A stretch of 20,018 nt of DNA from Phycisphaerales bacterium UBA6054 (GTDB taxonomy: Bacteria > Planctomycetota > Phycisphaerae > Phycisphaerales > UBA1924): contig DIYM01000046.1 of NCBI GenBank assembly GCA_002429045.1, positions 1 through 20,018 of the forward strand. Reading direction: 5' to 3'. Positions 8,224 to 15,431 of the stretch are shown piece after piece. How positions within the stretch are numbered: the stretch's first letter is position 1; every line of letters starts with the position of its first letter. The notes below the pieces were generated by a model. It was given only the letters and a program-made list of their open reading frames with translations. It searched no databases and had not been told where the DNA came from. A program made the translations under genes and the position numbers.

Positions 8224-9504
8224 GTGTCTGAAGCGAGCGGAGTGTGCTGCGGTTCGGGTCTGTCGACGGGCGCCGATCCGGTGTCGGCGGCGGATGAGCT
8301 GTCCGATCGGATGGCGGTCCCATCGCCGGATCTGGTGATGCTGTTCGCGTCCGCGGAGCACGCGGGTCGGATGGGCATGATCGAGGACCGTGTGCGTGCG
8401 CGGACCGGTGCGCGGCACATCGTGGCGTTGACCGCGAGCGGGGTGATGGGCGGCGGGTCGGACCGGGAGGGCGGGTCGGGGTTGTCGGGCATGGCGATGC
8501 GCTTGCCGGGCGTGCGGGTGAGGCCGTTCTGGATCGAGCCGGGCGCGACGTCGCTGTCACCCGGCGAGCGCGCCGAGGCGTTGGGCGAGTCGATCGGGGC
8601 GGGGGACGACTTCCGCGGTGCGTTCGTGTTCGCGGACCCGTTCTCGGTCCCGCTGGTGAACCTGATCCCGGATCTGTCGGCGTGCCGGACCAGGCGTGTG
8701 ATCGGCGGCAAGCGGGAGGAACCGATCGGGACGATCATGGGCGGGCTGGCGTCAGCGGCGAACCAGCCGGGCAAGAACTCGCTGGTCTGCGATGGTCGCG
8801 TCAAGTCGGTCGGCGCGATGGGTGTGTCGTTGTCGGGTCCCGTGCGTTTGGACGCGGTGGTGAGCCAGGGATGCCGCCCGTTCGGCCCCCGCATGGTGAT
8901 CACCAAGGCGCGGGGGAATCTGATCCTCGAGTTGGCGGGCGAGCGGGCGCTGGACGCGATGCGGGCGTCGGTGCGGACGCTGAGCGACGAAGACCGCGCG
9001 TTGCTGGGCGGGGCCTTGCTGATCGGGCGGGTGATCGACGACACGAAGCGTCACCTCGGGCGCGGGGATTACCTGGTCCGGGCGGTCCTCGGCGCGGACG
9101 AGGATTCGGGTTCGGTCGCGGTGGGCGATCTGGTCCGCGCGGGCCAGACCGTGCAGCTGCATCTGCGTGATGCGCGCACGGCACGCGAGGACCTGTCGTT
9201 GCTGATGGACGGGCAGCGGCTGTACGACCGCCCCGCGGGGGCGCTCATGTTCAGTTGCGTCGGGCGGGGCGAGGCGTTCTTCGAGTCTCCCGGGCACGAC
9301 GCGGGCGCGGTCAGCCGGGCGTTCGATCCGAGGCCCGACGGGCCGGGGTTGGCCAAGACGGGCGAAGCGGTGGATCCGGGCGGCGGGATCCCGCTTGCCG
9401 GCTTCTTCGCCGCCGGCGAGATCGGGCCGATCGGGGATGAGATCTACCACCACGAGCAGACCGCGGTCGCGGTGATGATCCGGGATCCGGACGAGGGCGT
9501 CTGA
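8224..9504 (+). CDS. FIST-domain signal-transduction protein
   Basis: FIST (F-box and intracellular signal transduction) domains are predicted small-ligand sensors found fused to, or encoded near, histidine kinases and chemoreceptors. The 426-residue protein has a FIST_N region (about 35-230; PDLVMLFASAEHAG, later VSQGCRPFGPRMVITKARGN) and a FIST_C region (about 255-410) ending in the typical PLAGFFAAGEIGPIGDE and HHEQTAVAVMI. It is stand-alone: no kinase, cyclase or receptor module is attached. The GTG at 8224 is 9 bases after the stop of the SH3-like gene, in the same frame, with no evident Shine-Dalgarno, so reinitiation or coupling is likely. An internal ATG at 8311 would remove about 29 residues but leave FIST_N largely intact. 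The ligand is unknown. Confidence 0.88.
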   Translation: MSEASGVCCGSGLSTGADPVSAADELSDRMAVPSPDLVMLFASAEHAGRMGMIEDRVRARTGARHIVALTASGVMGGGSDREGGSGLSGMAMRLPGVRVRPFWIEPGATSLSPGERAEALGESIGAGDDFRGAFVFADPFSVPLVNLIPDLSACRTRRVIGGKREEPIGTIMGGLASAANQPGKNSLVCDGRVKSVGAMGVSLSGPVRLDAVVSQGCRPFGPRMVITKARGNLILELAGERALDAMRASVRTLSDEDRALLGGALLIGRVIDDTKRHLGRGDYLVRAVLGADEDSGSVAVGDLVRAGQTVQLHLRDARTAREDLSLLMDGQRLYDRPAGALMFSCVGRGEAFFESPGHDAGAVSRAFDPRPDGPGLAKTGEAVDPGGGIPLAGFFAAGEIGPIGDEIYHHEQTAVAVMIRDPDEGV

Positions 9505-9516
9505 GCCCTGGGGGCT
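9504..9516. terminator. Short GC hairpin between convergent stop codons
   Basis: AGCCC-TGG-GGGCT forms a 5-bp stem with a 3-base loop. It spans the 10-base gap between the converging FIST and DinB-fold genes and overlaps both stop codons. No T tract follows on either strand, so it is at best a weak bidirectional terminator. Confidence 0.25.
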
Positions 9517-10018
9517 ACTGCGTCCGCTCGTTCGGTACGCCCATGACGCGGCGCAGCGCTCGGATGGCGCCGAGGTGGTTGACCAGGTCGTTGAACGGGC
9601 GGACGAAGCGCATCGCGGTGGGTTCGTCGCCCCAGTTGCCCTCGCGTGGGGCGGCTGGGACGCGGAGCCAGTCGGCGGGATCGTGATCGGCGATGGCGCG
9701 CCGGACCTGCTGCATGGACGCACCCAGCAGTTCTCGGAGCTGCGCCGGCGTGGCGGCCGCGTGGTCGTCCGGGATGCTCTCGGCCAGCTCGGATTCGAGC
9801 AGGATGAGCTGGAAGCGGCACAGCGTGATCAGATGCGCGCCGATGGCGCGGATGCTGTTGCAGTCGTTGGGCTGCTCGGCGTCGTAGGCCTCCTGGGGGA
9901 GGTCTTCGAGTGCGGCGTGCATGCGGGCGATCTGGTTGTCGAGCGTGACGCAGAGAGCCGCCGCGAATGGATCGCTTGGAATCGTGTTGTCTGATCTTGA
10001 ACTATCGGGGGCGATCAT
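9515..10018 (-). CDS. DinB-superfamily protein, candidate thiol-dependent enzyme
   Basis: This 167-residue protein has the four-helix DinB/YfiT-like pattern. A likely metal-binding His62 lies in AIGAHLITLCRF, and a C-terminal helix FNDLVNHLGAIRALRRVMG provides Asp144 and His148. Many DinB proteins use three His, the last two as HxxxH. Here the pattern is D-x3-H, closer to the His/Glu/His site I recall for the mycothiol-dependent maleylpyruvate isomerase of Corynebacterium. The ATG at 10018 overlaps the fahA stop by one base (TGATG), with AAGGAG 6 bases upstream; the in-frame start 12 codons earlier lies inside fahA and is rejected. The tight overlap suggests a shared function or stoichiometry with FahA. 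Isomerase activity is a hypothesis; family members also include bacillithiol transferases and many of unknown role. Confidence 0.8.
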   Translation of the reverse strand: MIAPDSSRSDNTIPSDPFAAALCVTLDNQIARMHAALEDLPQEAYDAEQPNDCNSIRAIGAHLITLCRFQLILLESELAESIPDDHAAATPAQLRELLGASMQQVRRAIADHDPADWLRVPAAPREGNWGDEPTAMRFVRPFNDLVNHLGAIRALRRVMGVPNERTQ

Positions 10019-11409
10019 CACACGCTCCTTGCCGGGGTGACGATGCCCCGGCACTCACCGAAGCCGATGCGTCGGTAGCCGTCGCGTTCGCAGTAGCCTT
10101 TCAGGATGACCTCGTCGCCGTCGGCGAGGAACTTGCGCTCTTCGCCGGTGGGCAGCGTGATGGGCGTGCGCTGCGTGCCGGGGGCGACGACGGGCGGGTC
10201 GCTGAACGGGTCGCCGTCCCAAGTGAGCTCGATCATCGCGCCGCGGCTGTCGCGGGTCGGGCCCGAGACGGTGCCCGAGCCGAGCAGGTCGCCGGGCTGG
10301 AGGTTGCAGCCGTTGACGGAGTGGTGGGCGACCATCTGGGCGAAGGTCCAGTACATGTCCTTGAAGTTGCCGCGGGTCAGGCGGACGGGGTCGATGCCTT
10401 TGTCGCGCATCTGCTGGCTGGACAGGTGGACTTCGAGGGTGATGTCGAAGCCGCCCGAAGCGCGGTTGTCGTCGCTGTCCATGTAGGGGAGCGGCTGGGG
10501 GTCGCCCGCGGCGCGCTCTTGCGCGGGGCAGCGGAACGGGGCGAGGGCTTCCATGGTGACGATGTAGGGCGAGACGGTGGTGGCGAAGTTCTTGGCCAGG
10601 AACGGGCCCAGCGGCTGGTACTCCCACTTCTGCAGGTCGCGGGCGGACCAGTCGTTGAGCAGGCAGAGCCCGAGGATGTGGTCCTCGGCGTCGGCGATGG
10701 AGATGGACTCGCCGAGTTCGTTGCCGCGGGCGATGATGGCGCCCATCTCCAGTTCGTAGTCGAACAGCTTGCAGGGCCCGAACGAGGGCGAGCCGCCCTC
10801 TTCTGCGGGCGCTTGCTGCCCGACGGGGCGCCGGACCGGCGTGCCGGACGCGACGACGGAGGACGCCCGCCCGTGGTAGCCGATGGGGATGTGCTTGTAG
10901 TTGGGCAGCAGCGGGTTGTCGGGTCGGAACATGGAGCCGACGTTGGTGGCGTGGTAGAGGGAGGCGTAGAAGTCGGTGTAGTCGCCGATCATGCCTTCGG
11001 GGAGTGTATTGCGGACGCGTGAGGCGGGAATCACACCCGCCTTGGTCAGCCACTCGTTCGAGCGCAGTGCGTCTGACGCGGTCGAGAACAGCTGCGCGAT
11101 CCGTTGACGAACGGCGGAGAGTTCTTCACGGCTTGCATAGGGCACGTTGTGGAAGTTCCAGAAGTGGATCTCGTCGTGATCGATGGCACCATCGAGCAGG
11201 CGTGCTTCGCGGAGAATCTCCACATCGATGAACGAGTCTCCGAGGCGGATTCCCAGCCGGGGCCGCTCGTCTTCGTCATCACGGGGATCGATCAGTTCGA
11301 ACTCGCAGAACGGCAGGTTCTGGATCGGGAAGTCGGTGTTGGGGTCGTTGGCGCTCTCGACCCATGACTCGAGGCTGGGGTCGTGGGTCTCGTCGATCGT
11401 GTAGGGCAT
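10018..11409 (-). CDS. fahA: Fumarylacetoacetase
   Basis: It hydrolyses 4-fumarylacetoacetate to fumarate and acetoacetate, the last step of tyrosine/homogentisate catabolism. The 463-residue protein aligns motif by motif with mammalian FAH (about 419 residues). Metal ligands correspond to Asp146 (DYTDF), Glu219 and Glu221 (DYELEMG) and Asp253 (LNDWSARD). Catalytic or structural residues correspond to His153 (LYHATNVG), Arg257, Gln260, Lys273 and Thr277. The position I recall as Glu364 in mouse FAH (SGPE) is Thr385 here (GTVSGPTRD). The extra length is N-terminal (about 20 residues) plus small insertions. The ATG at 11409 has AAGGAG 6 bases upstream; the frame runs on upstream into the MFS gene as a shadow. 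A TAGGAT (11438-11433) in the 44-base gap after the MFS gene may give fahA its own promoter. It overlaps the DinB-fold gene by one base. Confidence 0.95.
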   Translation of the reverse strand: MPYTIDETHDPSLESWVESANDPNTDFPIQNLPFCEFELIDPRDDEDERPRLGIRLGDSFIDVEILREARLLDGAIDHDEIHFWNFHNVPYASREELSAVRQRIAQLFSTASDALRSNEWLTKAGVIPASRVRNTLPEGMIGDYTDFYASLYHATNVGSMFRPDNPLLPNYKHIPIGYHGRASSVVASGTPVRRPVGQQAPAEEGGSPSFGPCKLFDYELEMGAIIARGNELGESISIADAEDHILGLCLLNDWSARDLQKWEYQPLGPFLAKNFATTVSPYIVTMEALAPFRCPAQERAAGDPQPLPYMDSDDNRASGGFDITLEVHLSSQQMRDKGIDPVRLTRGNFKDMYWTFAQMVAHHSVNGCNLQPGDLLGSGTVSGPTRDSRGAMIELTWDGDPFSDPPVVAPGTQRTPITLPTGEERKFLADGDEVILKGYCERDGYRRIGFGECRGIVTPARSV

Positions 11410-11432
11410 GCGCGTCTCCTTGGTGGGAGGGC

Positions 11433-11438
11433 ATCCTA
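11433..11438 (-). promoter_or_regulatory. Possible -10 element for fahA and the DinB-fold gene
   Basis: TAGGAT on the minus strand (TANNNT type) predicts transcription from about 11426, leaving a leader of about 17 bases that contains the AAGGAG ribosome site. No good -35 at 16-18 bases is visible; CTGACG lies 13 bases upstream, which is too close. Weak support. Confidence 0.3.
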
Positions 11439-11453
11439 CGGAGCCGACGAGCG

Positions 11454-12788
11454 TCAGGTCTGGATCGGGTCCGGCTCGTCGGGGTCGGTGCGGCGGTCGG
11501 GATCGGCCGGCGGCGTGGGCGGGCGGAGGAAGAGCGAACCGATCGCCAAGGGAACCCCGGAGCTCGCGAAGACGATCAGGATCGGCGTGAAGTCCTCGCC
11601 CGAGAGGGCGTACGCGCCGCCGGCCAGGTACGGCCCGATGCCGGTGGCCGCGACCTGGGCGAGCGAGATCGTGCCGCGGATCGCGCCGTGGTGGGTGCGC
11701 CCGAAGTACCGCGCGATCGCGGGGTTGCCCACGGCCACGGCCACGGCCATCGAGAACCCGAACACGCCCATGCCGACGCCCATCATCAGGACCGCGTGCT
11801 CGGCCCCGACCCAGCCCGCGACGGGCGCGAGGCTCACGACGCACGCGACGAGCATCAGCACCGGCCCCAGCGGCATGAGGCGGCGGGGCTTGAAGCGGTC
11901 GACCAGGTAGCCGATCACCAGCATGCCGACGCCGAAGCAGATCGGCCACGGCTGGATCGCGGTGGCGGTTTGTGTCTCGGTGCCTTCGAGCCCGACCTGT
12001 CGGAGCATGGCCTGCATGTGGAACAGCAGCGCGGTGCCGATGAGCCCGTTGGCGCACATGATCGGGACGAGGATCCAGTAGGCGCGGGTGCCCATCGCCT
12101 GCCTGCGGGTGAAGGCGGGGTCGTCGGGCGGGGCGGGCCCGCCGTGTACGGTGTCGTGGGTGGCGTGCTCGCGCGGGTCACCGTCGAGGTGCTGGCCGAT
12201 GTCCTCGGGCTTGTTCTTGAAGATCAGCAGCAACGCGGGCAGGACGAGCATCGCGACGAACGCCGCGAGCACGATCAGGGCCGTCCGGTGCCCGTGGTTC
12301 TCGATCAGCCACGCGGTGGGGCGTGGCATCAGGGCGGAGCCGAACGCGAAGCCGCCGATCGCCAGGATGGAGTGGGTCACGCCGAGGCGTCGCTCGAACC
12401 ACATCGCCAGCGTGTGCCCGGCCAGCATGCCCAGCGAGCCCTGGCCCAGGAAACGGATCAGGAAGAAGCACAGCCCGAGTTGGACGAGATTCGTGGCTCT
12501 CGAGAGCAATAGCAGCGCCGCGACGAAGCAGACGGTCACGGTTGCCGTGACGGCCCGCAGCCCGTGGCGATCGGCCATGCGACCGACCCAGGGGAGCGGG
12601 AAGGCGGCCAGGATCGTGCCGACCGTGTACGCGAGGCTGAGGTCCTCGAGGCTGATCGAGGCGGCGTGGCGGAACGAATCGTTGAAGATCGAGACGACGA
12701 CGGTCTGGCTCGGCATGGTGGCGACGGCCATCGCGATCGCGACGCCGAGCATGATCCAGCCGTAAAAAAAAGGGCGGTTGCTGCTCAC
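11454..12788 (-). CDS. Major facilitator superfamily transporter, monocarboxylate-type
   Basis: This is a 444-residue inner-membrane secondary carrier with about 12 hydrophobic segments in two halves, split by a charged cytoplasmic loop (about 200-236). The N-terminal RPFFYGWIMLGVAIA resembles the oxalate/formate-antiporter and monocarboxylate-transporter branch. MFS motif A appears as GRMADRHGLR (69-78) between helices 2 and 3. The C-terminal tail is rich in Pro and Asp. The start is GTG at 12788 with no Shine-Dalgarno; TACCCT sits 5 bases before it, fitting a leaderless start. Codons 6-9 contain eight consecutive T. It lies 33 bases after the uncharacterised 319-residue gene and 44 before fahA, so an organic-acid substrate linked to that pathway is plausible but unproven. 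Confidence 0.9.
   Translation of the reverse strand: MSSNRPFFYGWIMLGVAIAMAVATMPSQTVVVSIFNDSFRHAASISLEDLSLAYTVGTILAAFPLPWVGRMADRHGLRAVTATVTVCFVAALLLLSRATNLVQLGLCFFLIRFLGQGSLGMLAGHTLAMWFERRLGVTHSILAIGGFAFGSALMPRPTAWLIENHGHRTALIVLAAFVAMLVLPALLLIFKNKPEDIGQHLDGDPREHATHDTVHGGPAPPDDPAFTRRQAMGTRAYWILVPIMCANGLIGTALLFHMQAMLRQVGLEGTETQTATAIQPWPICFGVGMLVIGYLVDRFKPRRLMPLGPVLMLVACVVSLAPVAGWVGAEHAVLMMGVGMGVFGFSMAVAVAVGNPAIARYFGRTHHGAIRGTISLAQVAATGIGPYLAGGAYALSGEDFTPILIVFASSGVPLAIGSLFLRPPTPPADPDRRTDPDEPDPIQT
12764..12771 (+). repeat. Homopolymer of eight A (eight T in the MFS coding strand)
   Basis: An A8 tract on the plus strand lies in codons 6-9 of the MFS transporter (CCT TTT TTT TAC on the coding strand). 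It is exceptional in this GC-rich window. A one-base slip would frameshift the protein near its N-terminus. Confidence 0.95.
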
Positions 12789-12793
12789 CGGCG

Positions 12794-12799
12794 AGGGTA
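12794..12799 (-). promoter_or_regulatory. Candidate -10 element for a leaderless MFS mRNA
   Basis: TACCCT (12799-12794, TANNNT) is followed by 5 bases and then the GTG start codon. The best -35-like hexamer, CTGACG (12825-12820), is 20 bases upstream, longer than usual. The promoter call rests mainly on the missing Shine-Dalgarno. Confidence 0.33.
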
Positions 12800-12821
12800 G
12801 CGCCGGCGGGCGATGGGATCG

Positions 12822-13781
12822 TCAGAGCAGCCCGAGTTCTTTGAGGTCGTCGGTGGGTTCGGTGAACGAGCACGAGCCGTAGGAGGTCGCGAAGGCCTCG
12901 CGGACGCGGCTGAGTTCGATCAGGTTGATGGTGTAGTCGCGCCACCCGGCGTCCTCGTCGTTGAGCACGAACGCGTTGGCGTCTGTCTCTTCGAGGACCC
13001 GCACGGTGGTCTCGTGGTCGATGCCGGCGACGCGGACGAGGGCGGCGGAGAGGAACACGTTGAGGAACCCGTGCATCACGCCGCGGGGCGGCTTGTCTTC
13101 GTAGGTCAGGTCCTGCTCGGCGCGGACGGGGTGGTGCAGCCCGGCGGTGGCTTTGAACGCGACATCGGCGCTGTGGCAGGCCTGGATGAAACGGGCGATG
13201 TCGTCGGCGGAGGGGAAGAGGTCGTGCGTGACCCCTCCGCAGCGGATCTTGGCGAGCGAGTCGTTGCCCGCGAGCGCGGCGATGAAGCCGCGCGGGTCTC
13301 CTGCGAACACCGCCGAGCGTGGGAACTCGAACGAGGGCGTGATGGAGTCGGGGATCAGGTCGAGGGCGTCGTCGACGTCGCCCGGCTCGTCGATCCTCAT
13401 CTCGATCGCGTCGACGCGGGCGAGCCCGTGCTCTTCGTGCTTGTGGTGGTTGTTGAACTCGGCGATGACACCCAGCGCTTCGTCGAGATCGATGTCGATG
13501 ATCGCCGAGACGGACCACGCGGGGAGGTCGTCGGCCATCTCGCGGTACCCGCTCGTCGCGTACGTGCCCGGCATGAGCACGGCGCCGTGCTCGGTGAGAT
13601 CCATGAGCTTCGAGACGGGGCTGATGAAGCGGCCCAGGAAGTCGGCGTGCGCCGAGCGGGTGTACCTGCCGTAGTCCTCGACGGCTTGCTTCATCGGGAG
13701 CTTGCTGGGGGGGAAGAGACCGGCGTAATCGACCAGCCCGTCCATCAGCGTGTCCACGGCCTTGTTCTTCGATGCGTTCAT
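12822..13781 (-). CDS. Conserved-looking protein of unknown function, possible TIM-barrel enzyme
   Basis: I recognise the general look of this protein but no assigned function. It has 319 residues, no signal peptide and no membrane helix, so it is cytoplasmic. Distinct motif-like stretches are VDYAGLFPP (17-25), RFISPVSKL (51-59), KIRCGG (178-183), AFKATAGLHHPVR (208-220), MHGFLNVFLSAA (236-247) and SYGSCSFTEP (300-309). Alternating strands ending in Lys/Arg, His and Gly-rich loops suggest a beta/alpha barrel. The K-x-T-x-G pattern recalls Schiff-base lysines of DeoC-type aldolases, but this is only a resemblance. The ATG at 13781 has GGAG 6 bases upstream; the much longer upstream frame is a shadow of the esterase gene. 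It sits 33 bases before the MFS gene and close to fahA. Confidence 0.85.
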   Translation of the reverse strand: MNASKNKAVDTLMDGLVDYAGLFPPSKLPMKQAVEDYGRYTRSAHADFLGRFISPVSKLMDLTEHGAVLMPGTYATSGYREMADDLPAWSVSAIIDIDLDEALGVIAEFNNHHKHEEHGLARVDAIEMRIDEPGDVDDALDLIPDSITPSFEFPRSAVFAGDPRGFIAALAGNDSLAKIRCGGVTHDLFPSADDIARFIQACHSADVAFKATAGLHHPVRAEQDLTYEDKPPRGVMHGFLNVFLSAALVRVAGIDHETTVRVLEETDANAFVLNDEDAGWRDYTINLIELSRVREAFATSYGSCSFTEPTDDLKELGLL

Positions 13782-13804
13782 GGCGGGCTCCGGTCTGTGA
13801 GCGG

Positions 13805-15418
13805 CTACTTGGCGAGGCGGGCGATCAGGCGCCAGAGGTCGTGGGCGGACAGCGACGCGTTGGTCTGCGCGTTGAATGCTTCGAGGACGCGATCGAACTC
13901 GGCGCTGTACGGGAGGCGGTCGCGCTGTCCCAGCGTGCCGGCGTGCTCGATGACGAGCGATTCCAGCAGGCGTTCGTGCTCGGTGCCGACCTTGGGCGGT
14001 GTCTCCCGGCTGCGCCCGAGGCGGGGAAGGCGCCCGGCCTTGCGGAGCCGTTGCAGGGCGTGCAGCGCGTCGCGTTGGCTCTCCTCGCCCGCGTGCTCGA
14101 GCAGGCGGTCGAAGTCTTCGGTGTACGGCAGCGCGTCGAGGGTGGTGCCGATGACTCGGTAGGCGTCGATGAGGGCGGCTTCGCGCTCGTCGAGCGAGAC
14201 ATCGCCCGCGAAGAGGGATCCGGGGGCGGGCTCGTCTGGCGGATCGGGTGCGCGGTCCGGCTCTGGCAGCACGAGGGTGGGCGACGAACCGTCGGGGGCG
14301 CGGTCGCCTTGGTGCATGATCGGTTCCCACGCGTGCATCGACCGGACCGGTCTGCTGGCGGGGTCGAAGAAATCGGTCATGCATCGCTCGAAGAGGGCGT
14401 GGCGTCGCGCGTTGGAGATCCCGCCGTCGATGTGGCCGTACGGGACGAGGAACCGCCACTTGCGGGCGGGGTCGGCGTCGACCGCGTTGAAGACGGCGGC
14501 CGCGGTCGGGGCGGGGACGATGTCGTCCTTGTGCGCGAGCTTGCAGAGCGTCGGGCGGCGTGCCTTGTTGGCGTGCACGACCGCGTCGCAGAGGCGGATG
14601 CGTTCGATCAGATCGGTGTGTCGGTCGGCGTGGTGGGTGAGGACTCTGTGGAGATCGACCGCCGCCCCGCACGGGCGGTGGGCGAAACGCCAGCCCCAAT
14701 CGCCCAGGCTGGGCAAGCCGAGTGCGAGCCGGTCGATGAAGTGATCACGGGGGAGGCGCCCGGCGAGTTGTGCGGCCGCGATGACGGCGATGCCCCCGCC
14801 AAGCGATTCGCCGAACAGCATCACGGTGGGATGGTCGGTCGGTTCCGGGGTCGACTCGACGGGGTGTTCGTCCCCGCCCCGTCTCCCGAGCATCCAGTTG
14901 CGCATGGCCCGGCACGCGTTGAAGACGTCCGCGACGCCATGGGGCAGCACCCATTCGTTGTGGTCATCGGCGGCCAGCCCCCTCGCGAGCCAGCCCGCGC
15001 CGAGCCGATCGGGCGTGCGCAGGTCGCCCGTCTCCCGCTGCGAGCCCGGGAAGCCTCGGAGCCGGATCGCGAAGACCGCGACTCCCCGCCTGGCGAGCTG
15101 GTTCCAGCGGGCGGTTTCCACCTCGCACCGCTTGGGCGAGGTCCCGTGCACCACGACCAGCGCCCCGGTCGTGCGGGTGCCCTCGGGCGGCGCGACCACC
15201 GTGCCTCCGATGCGGACACCCCCGGCCGAGTCGAACTCGTGCGTCGCGGTCGGGTCTGAGGGGTCTTCTGTCAGGCGGCGGCGGAGGAACGGGCGTTCGC
15301 TGGTGACCGCCTTGTACCAGTGGTTCCAGAACGGGGCGTGGTCGGCGGACGGGGTGGGATCGCCGACGTGCGCGAACGTGCGCACGCTGTGGTACCCGAA
15401 ATCGTCCGGCTCGATCAT
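13805..15418 (-). CDS. CE7-like (acetyl xylan esterase family) alpha/beta hydrolase with duplicated C-terminal module
   Basis: The N-terminal 350 residues form an alpha/beta hydrolase resembling carbohydrate esterase family 7 (acetyl xylan esterase/cephalosporin deacetylase). Features are VVVHGTSP (88-95), RLRGFPGSQRETG (119-131), the nucleophile elbow GESLGG with Ser205, Asp298 in HKDDIVPAP, and His329 in PYGHIDGG. No signal peptide is visible, so it seems cytoplasmic. A Pro/Asp/Glu linker (about 375-405) is followed by two copies of a roughly 55-residue unit (LPYTEDFDRLLE at 430 and LPYSAEFDRVLE at 502). At 537 residues it is far longer than the usual 320 for CE7. The ATG at 15418 lies 13 bases after the propeller gene and has no clear Shine-Dalgarno, so translation is probably coupled. 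The substrate is unknown. Confidence 0.8.
   Translation of the reverse strand: MIEPDDFGYHSVRTFAHVGDPTPSADHAPFWNHWYKAVTSERPFLRRRLTEDPSDPTATHEFDSAGGVRIGGTVVAPPEGTRTTGALVVVHGTSPKRCEVETARWNQLARRGVAVFAIRLRGFPGSQRETGDLRTPDRLGAGWLARGLAADDHNEWVLPHGVADVFNACRAMRNWMLGRRGGDEHPVESTPEPTDHPTVMLFGESLGGGIAVIAAAQLAGRLPRDHFIDRLALGLPSLGDWGWRFAHRPCGAAVDLHRVLTHHADRHTDLIERIRLCDAVVHANKARRPTLCKLAHKDDIVPAPTAAAVFNAVDADPARKWRFLVPYGHIDGGISNARRHALFERCMTDFFDPASRPVRSMHAWEPIMHQGDRAPDGSSPTLVLPEPDRAPDPPDEPAPGSLFAGDVSLDEREAALIDAYRVIGTTLDALPYTEDFDRLLEHAGEESQRDALHALQRLRKAGRLPRLGRSRETPPKVGTEHERLLESLVIEHAGTLGQRDRLPYSAEFDRVLEAFNAQTNASLSAHDLWRLIARLAK
13808..14182 (-). repeat. Coding-level tandem duplication in the esterase C-terminus
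   Basis: Two related units are encoded at 14182-14021 (residues 413-466) and 13972-13808 (residues 483-537). Shared positions LPY, FDR and LE recur with an exact 72-residue offset. Unit 1 continues with LHALQRLRKAGRL and unit 2 with HDLWRLIARLAK, a similar basic helix. Confidence 0.7.
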
Positions 15419-15431
15419 GCGGTTGGCTCGA

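Noticed and set aside
11410..12057. Upstream extension of fahA
   Set aside because: It overlaps the MFS gene in another frame; ATG 11409 has AAGGAG at the right distance.
12764..12771. A8 tract as part of an intrinsic terminator
   Set aside because: It lies inside the MFS coding sequence, near its start, and has no GC hairpin placed to form a terminator.
12178..13518. Minus-strand open frame of 446 codons
   Set aside because: It is a different frame of the same strand over the 319-residue and MFS genes; Arg/Pro/Ala-rich with no motifs.
13782..14699. Upstream extension of the 319-residue gene
   Set aside because: It overlaps the esterase in another frame and is Arg/Pro/His-rich; ATG 13781 has a proper ribosome site.
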